A stretch of DNA of 64,000 bases from Oreohelix idahoensis (Eukaryota; Mollusca; Gastropoda; Stylommatophora; Oreohelicidae): positions 124,001 to 188,000 of the forward strand of contig JAMPIV010019091.1 of the NCBI GenBank assembly GCA_024509875.1, in the 5' to 3' direction. Positions within the stretch are counted from its first letter, which is position 1; each line of letters opens with the position of its first letter. A model generated the notes under the pieces. It searched no databases and was not told the origin of the DNA. It saw nothing but the letters and a program-made list of their open reading frames with translations. A program made the position numbers and the translations under genes. Below are positions 19,972-30,844 of the stretch, piece after piece.

Positions 19972-21219
19972 ATGCTTACCTTAGACTATTTTATTAAAAA
20001 CGGGAAAGATTTTGGAAAAAAAGGAGAAGCTCTCGAAGCATACGCAGTGGCTGAACTTGCAAAATATAAAGAAGAACTTAGACGAGAAAAAGAACTTAGA
20101 CGAGAAGAAGAAGAACGTGAACTTAAATTAGAAAAGCAAAGAGAAATTGCTAGACAAGAAGAAGAGAATAAAATGAAACGAGAGTAAATTATAAGGCAAC
20201 AAGAAATGGAATTGGCACGTCTTAAGTTGGAAACTGCAAGATTACAGGCACGAAGTGCTAATACGAGCCAGAATGATAATTCTCAGAATGGATCTTCATC
20301 CAATCAAAACAAACCTTATTATAACTTTAAATTGCCACATTTTAAGTTGAACTTCGACGACCTTTCGTCATACCTGGCACGTTTTGAACAGGTATGCATA
20401 ACAAACAACTTACCTAAACACGCATGGGCACTTAAACTAAATGAATTCTTAGATGGTGAACCATTAACTGCAGCTCAGAATGTTGATCCAACAATAGCTG
20501 GTGATTATGACGCCATTAAATCATTATTATTACGGTGTTTCCATTTAGACGAAGAGGGGTGCAGATTACGTTTTAAGAGTATTTTTCCAGATTCCAATAA
20601 AGACTTTACAGGTTTTATTGCGAATATACGCAATACTTTTAACAGATGGGTCTAATTGGCAGGTGTAAACAAATCATATGACAAACTAGTTGATTTGTTA
20701 CTGAGGGATAAAGTGTTATCCTATGTCAGCCCACCGTTCTTTGCTTATTTGCAAGAACGAAAACCATCTACGATTGATGATTTGGAAAAGATGGCAATAA
20801 ATTATTGTACCGCCCATCCGAATGCAAGCATTTCTAACTCTCTAATAAGAGAACCTCTACCGGTGGCCTCCAGTATGTCATACCATGGTTATGACAAACC
20901 AAGAACACGCAGCATAGATAGAAGTCGCTTCAAAGGAAATTATAATGCTAATTTTCATAAGAGGCCAAATAATTATAACAATAAGAGTGATTTTAATAGA
21001 GGAAGACCACAGGATAGGAATCAGTCACCTAAGTTTAGATACAACAATAGTCAATACAATGCAAATCATAACCGATCATACAACTCTAATACTAGTAATA
21101 GTGGGAATAACTATAATCAAGGCTCGAGACACAGAGATAACAGTCACTACAGTGGACAACGAAATAATTCCAATGATTATTCTCGTCAGCGATCTCTTTC
21201 GAAGATCGTCTCATTATGA
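19972..21219 (+). pseudogene. Gypsy-1 Gag (two in-frame stops)
   Basis: One frame runs from ATG 19972 (MLTLDYFIKNGKD) with TAA stops at 20185-20187 and 20653-20655. The N-terminal 70 residues form a charged coiled coil rich in KEELRREKEL. A middle region follows (FKLNFDDLSSYLARFEQVC ... HAWALKLNEFLDGEPLT) that parallels the SCAN-like Gag domain of gypsy-2. The C-terminal 150 residues are very rich in Asn, Arg, Ser and Tyr (NRSYNSN-type), an unstructured, probably nucleic-acid-binding tail. A frameshift near 21190 moves the coding into the next frame, where protease follows. It is not functional as written. Confidence 0.85.
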
Positions 21220-22729
21220 TCACCATACAGGGGCAGCAGTTACTAATAATACAACCCCAGATGTTCCATAAAACGATAAAGTAATACAATCTTCTGCTAC
21301 ATGTTATGCTATGAATTATAACGTGGCAAATAGTTGCCCAGAATGTAATCTTGTATTTCAGAAGGCAAAGGAGACTGTATTAAATTGCGGACACATCCTC
21401 CCAGAAGTCGGTCTAGCGGCTAACGATGGAACAGGCTCTCTTATATTTAACAGAGGGATAGTAAATGGGTCTATCGTCACTGTTTTGAGAGATTCCGGAT
21501 CCACAACTATTGGAGTTTGACAATCATTGATCCATTCAAGTTGTGCAACAGGGGAATATGTCAGGTGCATGACATTTGGTGGAACCGTAGAATGCTATCC
21601 CACTGCTATAATACATGTTAACACCCTTTTTTTCACAGGTAATGTTAAGGTATGCATGTTGAAAAATCCTATTGCAGATCTTATGGTTGGTCGCATTCAT
21701 GGCAGCAGAGATTGCACCCCAGAAGAAATTATTGAATGGGAAGGAAACAATTTGGAATTTTATGGCAATGCTAACGACGCCATTGCAATGGCTACATTAC
21801 GTGCCAAGAATCTTAATACATGTGGCACAGCAGTTTCAAATTTTAGTCTTTTTACTTTTTCTGGAAAAGAGGAGAATGATGAGACTCTTCATCAAGGTAA
21901 TAAAAAGGATAATATCGATGTTAATATTGACACTACATGCACACCAATTGTCACTCAAGTTGACAAGGTGATGCATACATCTTATGATGTCCCTGTACAT
22001 ACTTCGACCAAGGTCAATATTACAACTCCTGTGAATGTGAGAAAATCATTTCGAGGCAGGTACACCTTCCCTCGACATGATAATACCGCAAATTCAATTA
22101 ATAAATCTTGGCGACAGAATCATATTGAAATTGATTCTAAGAAATATACTGAATTGGGTTACGATGTGAATGACTCCACTAAAAAGAGAAATAATAGTGA
22201 GTTTAGTATGAACTTGAACGATAAATTACAGACTAAGTCTGTCGGCAAAGTTTTTACTTTGCACAGCAAGGAAGTACCTACGACATGCAGGAAACGTACT
22301 GCCTTAAATACTAATAGATATCGTCCTAATTTCAGTCATGATGATACTGCATCTAATAAAATTATTACGTTTATGAATAAAGGTAACTTTAATTCTCTGG
22401 ATAAGACCAGATTCACAAATCGTCATTGTTCACAGTTTCGTGACAATGATATTACTTACATTGGCAAAAGTGCATATTCTCGCACCGTATTAGTGTGCAA
22501 TTTGCCACAAGAGACTACATGGCAGGAACTTAGTAATTTCTTTAATTACATGGCAGACGTTAGGTTCGTGCGTCTGTTGCCACCTACCAATAACAGTTAT
22601 GGTGAAGCTCTGGTTACATTTCGTAACAACAGAGATGCTTGAATGATTATCGAGCTTGACAATGGTGTTTATTTTCACCACCATTCTTTGAGATTGCAAT
22701 TATTTCTCGATTCTGCGTCACGCAGATAA
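21220..22729 (+). pseudogene. Gypsy-1 protease plus C-terminal RRM (in-frame stops)
   Basis: This frame begins after the Gag frameshift and carries stops at 21269, 21518 and 22640; its natural end is TAA at 22727-22729. The order is: a cysteine motif CPECN...NCGH (possible zinc ligand set) near 21335; an aspartic protease with VLRDSGSTTIGV (D-S-G in place of the commoner D-T-G) near 21485; and protease C-terminal motifs (LMVGRIHG). A roughly 200-residue polar spacer rich in Asn, Thr and Lys follows, and then an RNA-recognition motif. The gene lacks RT in this frame. Finding an RRM downstream of a retrotransposon protease is unusual. Confidence 0.8.
22475..22711 (+). other. RNA-recognition motif (RRM) domain in gypsy-1
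   Basis: Canonical RRM elements occur in order: RNP2-like RTVLVCNLP, helix TTWQELSNFFNYMAD, strand VRFVRLLPP, and RNP1-like YGEALVTF. Then RNNRDA is followed by an in-frame TGA (22640), and the frame continues MIIELDNGVYF and SLRLQLFL, matching RRM helix 2 and strand 4. The fold assignment rests on this linear match. The domain is embedded in the element between protease and the RNase H remnant, not flanked by insertion marks. Confidence 0.8.
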
Positions 22730-23010
22730 TATGTTGCAATAACACTGTTTATCTTTGATGACTCAGCATAGTCAGTCATCATTTCTTTTCTTTATGGGTC
22801 AATTCTTCTTATATGGCTTATTTATAGTGGGCTTGTCTATTAGGTGACACTTGTGTTGTATTATCTACGATAACACTGTGTTCTTTCGTCTTTGTAATTT
22901 GACCATGCCTAAGTTAGACAGTAACTGTGTTGATTATTCTAACTATGCTCAGCCAAAGCAGCATAAGTTTCGTATATCGTCAATTGTCTTGTCATCATTG
23001 TTAAAAAAAA
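22730..23010 (+). other. Gypsy-1 segment where RT would be expected; no RT motifs
   Basis: Only about 280 bp separate the RRM stop from the RNase H connection region, and I see no RT motif (no xxDD box, no LPFGL). An internal deletion, or an ancestor that never had RT here, would explain it. Confidence 0.55.
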
Positions 23011-23939
23011 GACATGCCGTTGAAGGTGACATGGACTGACAAATGCGACAAAACATTTCGTAAAATATTGACACTTTTTTCACACCCACCTATTTTGAGA
23101 CTACCTGATGCTTCTAAAATGTTTATCCTCCGTACAGATGCTAGTTTTTTTTTTTTTTTTTTTTTTTTTTTTGCGTTCGCCCGCTAATACTCGAGGCGAA
23201 ATCTCAGGTTATTATTATTATTATTTTTTTTTTTTTTTTTTTTTTAATGTCTAACCTGACATTGATTTTACGTGAGTATCCCTTTATTTCTTGTACAGAG
23301 ACAGGTGTCCCTCGCCATTCAGGCAAATACTCGCCGATTTCGGAGGTACCCATTGCAGCTGGGTCGGCTCAGGAGCCGCCAGTTCCTGGTCGACGACACT
23401 TCTTCAAATGTCCTCGCCAGGTCTCGAGTTAATCCAGTCCAAATCCCGGTCGACGAAAAATCCTCAAATGCCGTCGCCCGGGTTTGATCCTGTTTCACCC
23501 GGTCGCCAGAGCGGTGTTGTAACCACTACGCTAGCGCGGCTCCCCAGATGCTAGTAATTACGGGATTGGCGCTTGTCTGCTCCAATGTCACGACGATATA
23601 CTACATCCGACTCTTTATATCTCACGCAAACTCAAGACGCCAGAAACCAAATATTCGACTGTGGATAAAGAGTTGTTGGCTGTCGTTTGAGCAATTAATA
23701 AACTGGAAAAGTTCCTACTGGGTGCTCCCTTCGTGATCCAAACAGATCAGAAGGCGGTGGCATCGCTACGTCGCTCTAATCACAAAAGCCCGAGACTTAC
23801 GAGGTTTGCTATCCTCCTACAACCCTTCGAATTCACCATTGAATACATATCGGGTACAGAAAACATCGTGGCCGACGTATTCTCAAGAAAATCCTTCGGA
23901 AGACGATTCATGAATGCTGATAGTCTTCAAATAAATTGA
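23011..23939 (+). pseudogene. Gypsy-1 RNase H remnant, split by a SINE
   Basis: It begins with the connection motif (VTWTDKCDKTFRKI, PPILRLPDASKMF). It reaches ILRTDAS, where SINE-1 is inserted, and resumes with NYGIGACLL, TPETKYSTVDKELLAVV, a TGA near 23689, then FVIQTDQKAVASL and FTIEYISGTENIVADVFSRK. These are the RNase H motifs of a Ty3/gypsy element. Downstream (23940-24796) I see no HHCC or DDE integrase. Confidence 0.85.
23145..23544 (-). mobile_element. SINE-1, tRNA-headed, copy 1
   Basis: On the minus strand the head starts near 23544 and contains A-box TAGCGTAGTGG (23533-23523) and B-box GGATCAAACCC (23490-23480). Two related units (GGTCGACGA...TCAAATG...TCGCC) follow about 60 bp apart, then a central block CGACCCAGCTGCAATGGGTACC, and the A-rich tail reads as long T runs at 23145-23172 and 23226-23245 on the plus strand. 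The 10-bp duplication CAGATGCTAG flanks it (23135-23144 and 23545-23554), inside the gypsy-1 RNase H. Confidence 0.9.
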
Positions 23940-24796
23940 CAAAAGTAATCATACCAAGAGACAGAATCCTATCAACGAATTATCGACCTATGAATGAAAC
24001 GTCAACGATTATTCAGAGAAACAAACAATAGAGACGTTCGTCAAACGAAATTAATGAAAGCAAGAGACATGTCGTTCGTATTTACGCGTGGACTTTGGCT
24101 TGTGTCCATTCCTAATACAACTGGTTCCAAGATAGCTGGATAGAATATCGGAAATCTAGTTGAACAAATTTCGTTATGTGACATGACTAATTGAACGTTA
24201 TGAACGTTATATTCATTCAGGATCGGAACATTTGAACAGTTTTCTAATGGAACTTTCCGTAAATTCTTAAGGAAAATAATGACGTCTGGATCTTCATATC
24301 CAAGATTATTTAGTTTCTACTTATTGATTGAATTAATAAAGAAATAAAATTGAATTGACATGTGAAAAAAAAAATAAGAAAATGAAATATGAAAAAAATG
24401 TAAAACAGAAAACAAATGAATCTCACACAATTCTTAGATAATATTCTTAGATGTATTTATGAATGTGGTAATGATATAATATATTATTATTTAGTTAATT
24501 AATTTAAGTAGTTAGTAATTACTCTACACACATATTTAATCTCAAAAACACCACCTACTGATTTTATTAATGAGTTAATTATTTGACGACTGTTGACTAT
24601 TTTTTTTTTTTTGGTAATTTAATTTAAATGTATAGCATGACTGTTAATATATTACATGACTGATAGATTATCGACATGACCACGACACTGTTCTAGACAG
24701 AACATCGTAGGCCATAGGTCGGGTTTTTGTTAAATTTTTCATATGTTTGAGTAAGATAGTTTTTAAAAAATCTATTTAATAGATTTTTTTCCCCCG
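23940..24796 (+). other. Gypsy-1 3' internal region, no integrase found
   Basis: About 860 bp between RNase H and the purine tract. Short open stretches exist, but none shows HHCC or D,D-35-E motifs. The sequence is AT-rich with A-rich and T-rich runs. Confidence 0.55.
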
Positions 24797-24809
24797 GCGG
24801 GCAGGGAAT
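24797..24809 (+). promoter_or_regulatory. Gypsy-1 polypurine tract (candidate)
   Basis: GCGGGCAGGGAAT, preceded by CCCCCG, lies immediately upstream of the 3' LTR. Confidence 0.5.
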
Positions 24810-25153
24810 TGTTACGGTATTTTATTGAAGTCGTCTGCTATGGTTGGCAGTGTGCTATTTCTAGGATCACAGCATTTAATATAATTTGATGTTAAGAATT
24901 CACGGACTACTGAACGCTATGTACACGATCGATTTATGACGTGTTAGCGTTGATAGGTCACGCACCGTGACTTAGATACGATACCTTTTTTACGTTGACC
25001 GTCAAGCTGTGAAGACGCGTCCTATATCCGTCCAGTGTTGGGCATTGTATTGCCGCATATATGTATATTTACTTCGAAGTAGGGACTCAGGGTCAGTCCA
25101 AAGTTATGTGAATCAAATAAGATAATAAGGTTAGTATATAACCGACTTCAAGG

Positions 25154-27029
25154 TGTGATGCCGCACTGTAATTCTGTCTTTCATCCGGCCCGATTCTGTC
25201 GTCTATTTTGTATTTCCGGCCCGATTCTGTGGTTCTATTTTGTATTTCCACCATTTTATTTATTCTCATTTGAATATATATCGTGTTTGGTAATTTTCGG
25301 TAGGGATTAAATAGGTTCGTTTACGATGGTAGGTTTATTTTATTCCAGCATCAGTTTTACCCTCTTCTGAACTTTTCCGCTATCAAGCAGATTATCGTTG
25401 TTTACGATAATCGCCATTTCGGGCACGCGATATGACGTGTCCGGAAGCACGCGGCCGTCAGGTAACGTGACGCAATTTTAAGCCACGCGGGATTTGCAAA
25501 GGTTGCTAGTATTGATTTTTCCTAGCGCTCCCATTGGTCCGAGCAGATGCGTGGGAGAGGAATTCGCGTGGGTGTTTTCTCTTGTATATAATGAGACAGA
25601 AAAACGGGGATTCGGTCTCTATGAAACGATACGTGTCAGCCGTAAGACTTCGCAATTATCGTCTCCATTGCGGGGAAGAAAAACGATAATCGGTATGTAA
25701 CTTTTTATTATTCGTTTTTTCTTCTTAGTGGGGTTTTGAGAATTTCGCCCGTAGTTAATTTCTTCGGGGACATTAAAACTTAAAGTTTTAAAAGATAGTG
25801 CCATCCATTATCAATTTTGAAGAACGACGTAAACGCAACAGTGTGCTTATTCTTTCTATGATTTTGGCAGTAGATAGGAGTGTGTGAAGTTGTGAGAAAC
25901 ACGTATGCCCATATTTGTAGAATGTTGGGGAAACCCCCATTTATTCCTGTATATTTTCTAATGTAATTTTATTGGGAAATCGATTGTGTTTACGTTAATT
26001 TTATTATGCCTTAAATGTAAGAAATGCAGTCGGAGATTTATGTTATCAGTGAATTATACGGCTTGGGGAAATAAATCATTCCTACAGCGAGGTTTACCTT
26101 AAATTGGAGTAAGCCAGGAAACCTGTGTTAATGTTAAAAGGAGGCTACGGAATTTAGGACAAAGGAATTCCCTAGTTGTAAAGGTTGGGACACGTGATCG
26201 GCCATGCGTAACGGCCATGTAACCTGTCAGACGGTGTCTGGGCTATTGTTTATTTTACCTGGCAGATTTTAGTAGAAGGAGGGGGGCTGAAGAGGCCACG
26301 TGGGATAGTGGTATTTTATGTATTGTGTGAAGAACGAGAGAAGGGGAGAGAAGGAGTGTGATTTTAGTGCCACGTGGGATAGTATTATGTATTGTTATGC
26401 AGAACGAGAGAAGAACGAGAGAAGAAGGGGAGAGAAGGAGTGAGATTGAAGTGACACGTGGATAGAATTATTTTATGTATCGTATATGTTAGAGATAAGT
26501 GATTTTAGAGAGGGTGTACATTGGAAGCTGTTTCTTTTAATTTCAGCGAGTCCCGGCAATCAGTGGGGGAGCGTAAATTTGCCCATGTGCAAAATTACCC
26601 ACGGCAACAGGACCTATCTTAAGGGTCAGACCTATGGTCTCTGGCAGTGAAGTCCCTATGCTTCAGCTGGACCGTGGTTTATTTATCATACAGCCGAGAG
26701 CATCGCTATTATAGTCTCTAGCAACGGCAGGTGGCCGTGAGACTGGTTTCAATTGCGTACAGCCGGAAATCAAGGCTGTGGGGTTTTTTTTTTTTCCTCT
26801 AACTCCGGAGCGGGTTAAAAGAGGGAAGCTATTCAGCAGCAGAGAAGTTTTGTCGACAGTTCATCAAGTACCTCATGCTTGACGCCAGAACTTCATCATC
26901 ATCATCGCAGAATTCAGGAACAGGTGACAGGGTTACCATACCTAGGTCCTGAAGTAACGAGAGGAGAGCGTAATGGAGACGCAGCATCATCAGTCGGCGA
27001 GTGTTGGAGAGACACTGAGACCAAGAGCA

Positions 27030-27066
<37 letters not shown>

Positions 27067-27842
27067 AGGAGGAAGAAAATAGACAGGACCAGTAGGGTCT
27101 GTTCAGTATCCAGTTGAAGGATAGACACTGAGCCATTGTGTTACTCCAAGTCTATTATTTTAGCATTTCCAGTGGTGTTAGATAGCGGCGCATATCGCCT
27201 AACCAGTGGAAAGCTGTGTAGACGTTCGTTGAGGAAGAGTCAGCAGGACTAAGACAGTAAACTCTTAGTTGTGTTAGAGAGTGGAGGCTAAAGTTGACAG
27301 CCCCACAATAGTAGAGTTATTAAATCACTAATCATTTTATTGTTCCTCAGCAGGGTGACAGAAAGAGTGAATGTGATTTGGGGTTTTCTTTTTTTTTGTT
27401 TTCTAGTGTCTATCTAATCTAATTTGTACGTTGTTTTCAGGCCGTGCAACAGTGCACGCTATCGACCGACTTGATGACGTATGACGCCATTTTATGTTTT
27501 TCTTGTATGTAAATAAATATATACATATATTAGTTACTGGATCAGCTTCTATTCTTTACTATACTTACTTTATGTCGTCTGTATAGTGGTGTCTGTGGTC
27601 GTTTTTATACACCTTATCTCCTTGTATTTAAAGGAAGTCAGAGGAGGGTGAGATTATAGCCAGTTTGACGACACGAAGCGGCAAGGGCGAGTCAAAACCT
27701 GATTCTATCCCTTGAGCCAATAGTCTCATCTGTCCACAGGCCTGTCATTTTTCCATCTAAATTCTATCTTCTCAGACTTTCTCATACTAGGGTCTTGTTT
27801 TCATTCAGGCAAACCCTATAAACGTAAAACCACTTCGTGACA
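25154..27842 (+). mobile_element. Solo LTR F, 2.7 kb
   Basis: Bounded TGTGATGCC...TTCGTGACA, with CAAGG on the left and CAAAG on the right as a 5-bp duplication carrying one mutation. It contains a TATATAAT box near 25585, a GA microsatellite near 27034-27062 and AATAAA followed by AT-rich sequence near 27510. There is no coding interior and no second copy in the window, so it is read as a solo LTR of an unidentified LTR retrotransposon. Short end similarity (TGTGATG/CGTGACA) fits an LTR. Confidence 0.75.
27030..27063. repeat. (GA)n microsatellite
   Basis: Short GA/GAGA tract within solo LTR F. Confidence 0.85.
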
Positions 27843-28359
27843 CAAAGAAAGATTATTAACCAGTCCATAATATTATTTTCGTCAGACTCATACGCTCACT
27901 GTCGGCTGTTGGAATTCCCAACCGCGCGTGCATATAGCTATGCTGTTCTGTCTATACTAATTCATTTACTGGACACGGACTGAGAATATTATATGGATTC
28001 AAATGTACTCAATTGCAGATGTATGCTTGTAATGAATAATACTTGTGATGTGTTATCGTCAATAAATGTCGGACCTGTGGACTCGAATACTTGGACTTAT
28101 CACGTCAATATTATTCCACTGTTCACCAGTTCTAACGAGTACCCAGCATTCGCGTAATAGACAGTAGAAGCACGATGATTCAAAGAATGAATGAGAATTA
28201 AGGAATTAATAGACATGGCCAGACTTTGCAATAGTATTTATTAATTACAAGTTGGGCGTTGACATATCAAGGACAATGATAATGCAACCATTAACAAATG
28301 GATCCTGCAACAAACTAAAACAACCCCAGCAACAACTGACAAACGCCCTTAACAAAAGT

Positions 28360-28459
28360 TAACGTGATGAACATCGAATTCCAGTCCGAGAACTTCCGTC
28401 TTCACAAAATGTACACGAGTGTAACAAGAGAGTATCATTTTCTTCTCAGTATGTTTATT
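28360..28459 (+). pseudogene. hAT-1 transposase, segment 2
   Basis: This continues the hAT-1 transposase in frame directly after the gypsy-1 target duplication. It reads VMNIEFQSENFRLHKMYTSV and onward to the LINE-A insertion. FQSE and REYHFLL are typical of the hAT region between the second acidic block and the C-terminal domain. It is flanked by AAAGT (28355-28359) and by the LINE-A duplication (28447-28459). Confidence 0.85.
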
Positions 28460-28497
28460 CTTCTTCTTTGATCCATAACCACCAACCGTCAAAGCAG

Positions 28498-30839
28498 TCA
28501 GCGGCCATCACGCCTAGTGGCGTCTTGTAGGGCAGCAACAAACTGATTCCACTTTGCTCGGTCGGCGGCCATCCTTCGTACAGTGCGCCAACTGTGGTTC
28601 ATTCTTTGCATTTCAGCTTCCACAGTTCTCCACCAAGTTGTTTTTGGTCGGCCTCTCTTTCGCTTTCCCTCGGGGGTCCATAGCATAGCTGTTCTTGTGA
28701 TGGTATCAGGGTCCCTTCTGAGGACGTGGCCAACCCAACTCCAGCGTCTGCCAGCTATGATGGTGTGCATGTCCTCCTTGTTACTTCGAATAAGTAGTTC
28801 TTGGTTGCTGATGGTGTTTGGCCAAAAGATTCGGAGAATTTTCCTTAGGCATGTTGTGTGTAAGGAGGACAGTTTCGACATTTCCTTCTCTGTTACTCTC
28901 CAACATTCCGCACCATAGAGAAGCACAGAAAGTACACAGCTCTCATACAGTCTTAATTTGGTGTTTGTGCTGTACTGGGAAGACTTCCAAATGTTGTTGA
29001 GAACAGCAAAGGCTGTTCTCGCTTTATTCATTCTGTTGTTAATGTCCTTGCTTGTTCCGCCGTCAGGTGTTACTATGCATCCTAGGTAAGTAAATGTGTC
29101 TGTCTGTTCTAACTTCTGGTTCCTTACTGTTACTGGCTAAGGATTGCCCACATTTAGTGTCACGACCTCTGTCTTCTTCAAATTGATGTTCAGGCCAACC
29201 TGCTGGCCATACTTATTCAGTCTATCGGTTTTGTCTTGAATGTGTTGATGTGAATGCGCGAGTAATGCAATGTCATCTGCATATTCCAGGTCTTCTAGTG
29301 TAGAAAACGTTGTCCGTCTAATTCCTCTTGGACTGCTCTCCGTTGTCTGGCACATCACCCAATCTATGACTGTCAAAAATAATGTTGTTGATAAGGGACA
29401 TCCCTGTCGTACTCCTGTTTTCACTTCGAAAGTTACATTACTCGATGCAACACTGCACGTAAAGTTAGAATACAGGCTTTTTATGATGGAAACAATGCGG
29501 CTGGGAATTCCATAAGCCTTTTCAAAATCAACAAAGTTAATGTACAGCAGTCTCTGCCATTCTGAGCACTGCTCTATAATGTTCCTGAGGGCAAATATAT
29601 GATCTGCACATCTTCTGTTCTTTCTGAAGCCCGCTTGTTCTTTCCTCAGTTTATGGTCAACTGCTTTTGAAATTCTCTGGATGATTATCCTGCCTAGTAT
29701 TTTGCTGGGAACTGATATGAGGGTAATTCCTCTCCAGTTGTTGCAGTCTGCAACGTCACCCTTCTTGGGCAATTTGACAATTATTCCTTTACTCCACTCT
29801 GTTGGTGTTGTCTCAGTTTCCCAGACTTGTGCAAATAGTGGTTCTAATAGTTCTGCTGCTAGTTCAGGGTCTGTCTTGAATAGCTCAGCATTTAGATTGT
29901 CTTGACCAGGCGCTTTTCCATTTTTTAGCCCTTTGATAGCTGTGATGATTTCTTCTTTTCGTGGAATGTCTGTATTTACATCTAAGTCACTTCCAGCCTC
30001 AGGAACATTCAGCTGAGTCTCTGGTGGTTCCTTATTCAGTGTTTCTCTGAAGTGCTCTGCCCATCTTGTTTCCTGCCCCTGTTCTGTGGTGATGAGATTT
30101 CCGTTCTTGTCTCTTACTAACGTTATGTTGTTTGCACCTCGTTTTCCACTGATAGCTTTAGTTATTTTATAGACTGCTTTGTTCATTTCTCAGTGCTGCC
30201 TCTTCTGCCTGTCTTGCAAGGTCATCCAGAAATGTCTTTTTGTTAGCACGGATTTGACGTTTTACTTCCTTGTCCAGCTGACTGTACTGTTCACTATATA
30301 TTGCCTTTAACCTGGGAGACTTAACTTCTGTTTTCTTTCTTTTCATTTCCTTTCTCTTCGCTATGGTGTTTAGCGTTTCTGGTGTTATCCAGTCTTGGCT
30401 CTTTCTTTCCTGGAATCCCAAGCATGACTTGCTGCTTTCTTTGTATATTGTTGAGATGGTGTTGAATTTCTGGTCGACATCGTCGGTCTCTGTTCACTTC
30501 CCACATCTGCGCCTCTTCTTACTTTCACGTCTTGTAGTGCATGTCTCCATCTGCCATTGATCATTATGTGATCTATCTGGTTTTTGTCTCGTCCGTTTGG
30601 TGATTCCCATGTTAACTTGTGCACTTCTTTGTGTTGAAAAAGTGTTCCTCCAATGACCAGGTTGTTAATACTGCAGAAGCTTATTAATTTGTCCCCATTT
30701 TCATTTACTGTTCCACTGCCGCATTTCCCCATTACTCTTTCGTTATAATTATTGTGTGTTCCAACTTTCGCATTTAGGTCTCCCATTACTATAATAAGAT
30801 CGTACCTGGGTACAGTTTCCATTTCCTTTTGTACCTGTT
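28498..30839 (-). pseudogene. LINE-A endonuclease C-terminus and reverse transcriptase (frameshifted)
   Basis: Minus strand. The endonuclease continues with LIIVMGDLNAKVGTH and KNQIDHIMINGRW, and shifts frame near 30500. It then passes through a linker to the RT: GLKNGKAPGQDNLNAELFK, WSKGIIVKLPKKGD, NWRGITLISVPSKIL, EQAGFRKNRRCADHIF. A short deletion after FVDFEKAYG is apparent against the spacing of other LINE RTs. Then VRQGCPLSTTLFL and LEYADDIALLAHS (catalytic YADD near 29275). A stop at 29137 precedes FTYLGCIVTPDGG and the C-terminal tail ending in LQDATRRDGR. At least two frameshifts or stops make it inactive. Confidence 0.9.
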
Positions 30840-30844
30840 GATAG

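Larger units (their letters stand above)
24810..28354 (+). repeat. Gypsy-1 3' LTR, split by a solo LTR
   Basis: LTR sequence at 24810-25153 and 27848-28354 (344 + 507 = 851 bp) matches the 5' LTR with about nine substitutions. The split is at CTTCAAGG/AAAGATT. Confidence 0.92.

Noticed and set aside
23940..24796. Gypsy-1 integrase after RNase H
   Set aside because: No HHCC, D,D-35-E or GPY/F motif in any plus frame; the region is left unassigned.
26879..27082. 67-codon frame ending in Arg-Glu repeats
   Set aside because: Generated by the GA microsatellite in solo LTR F.
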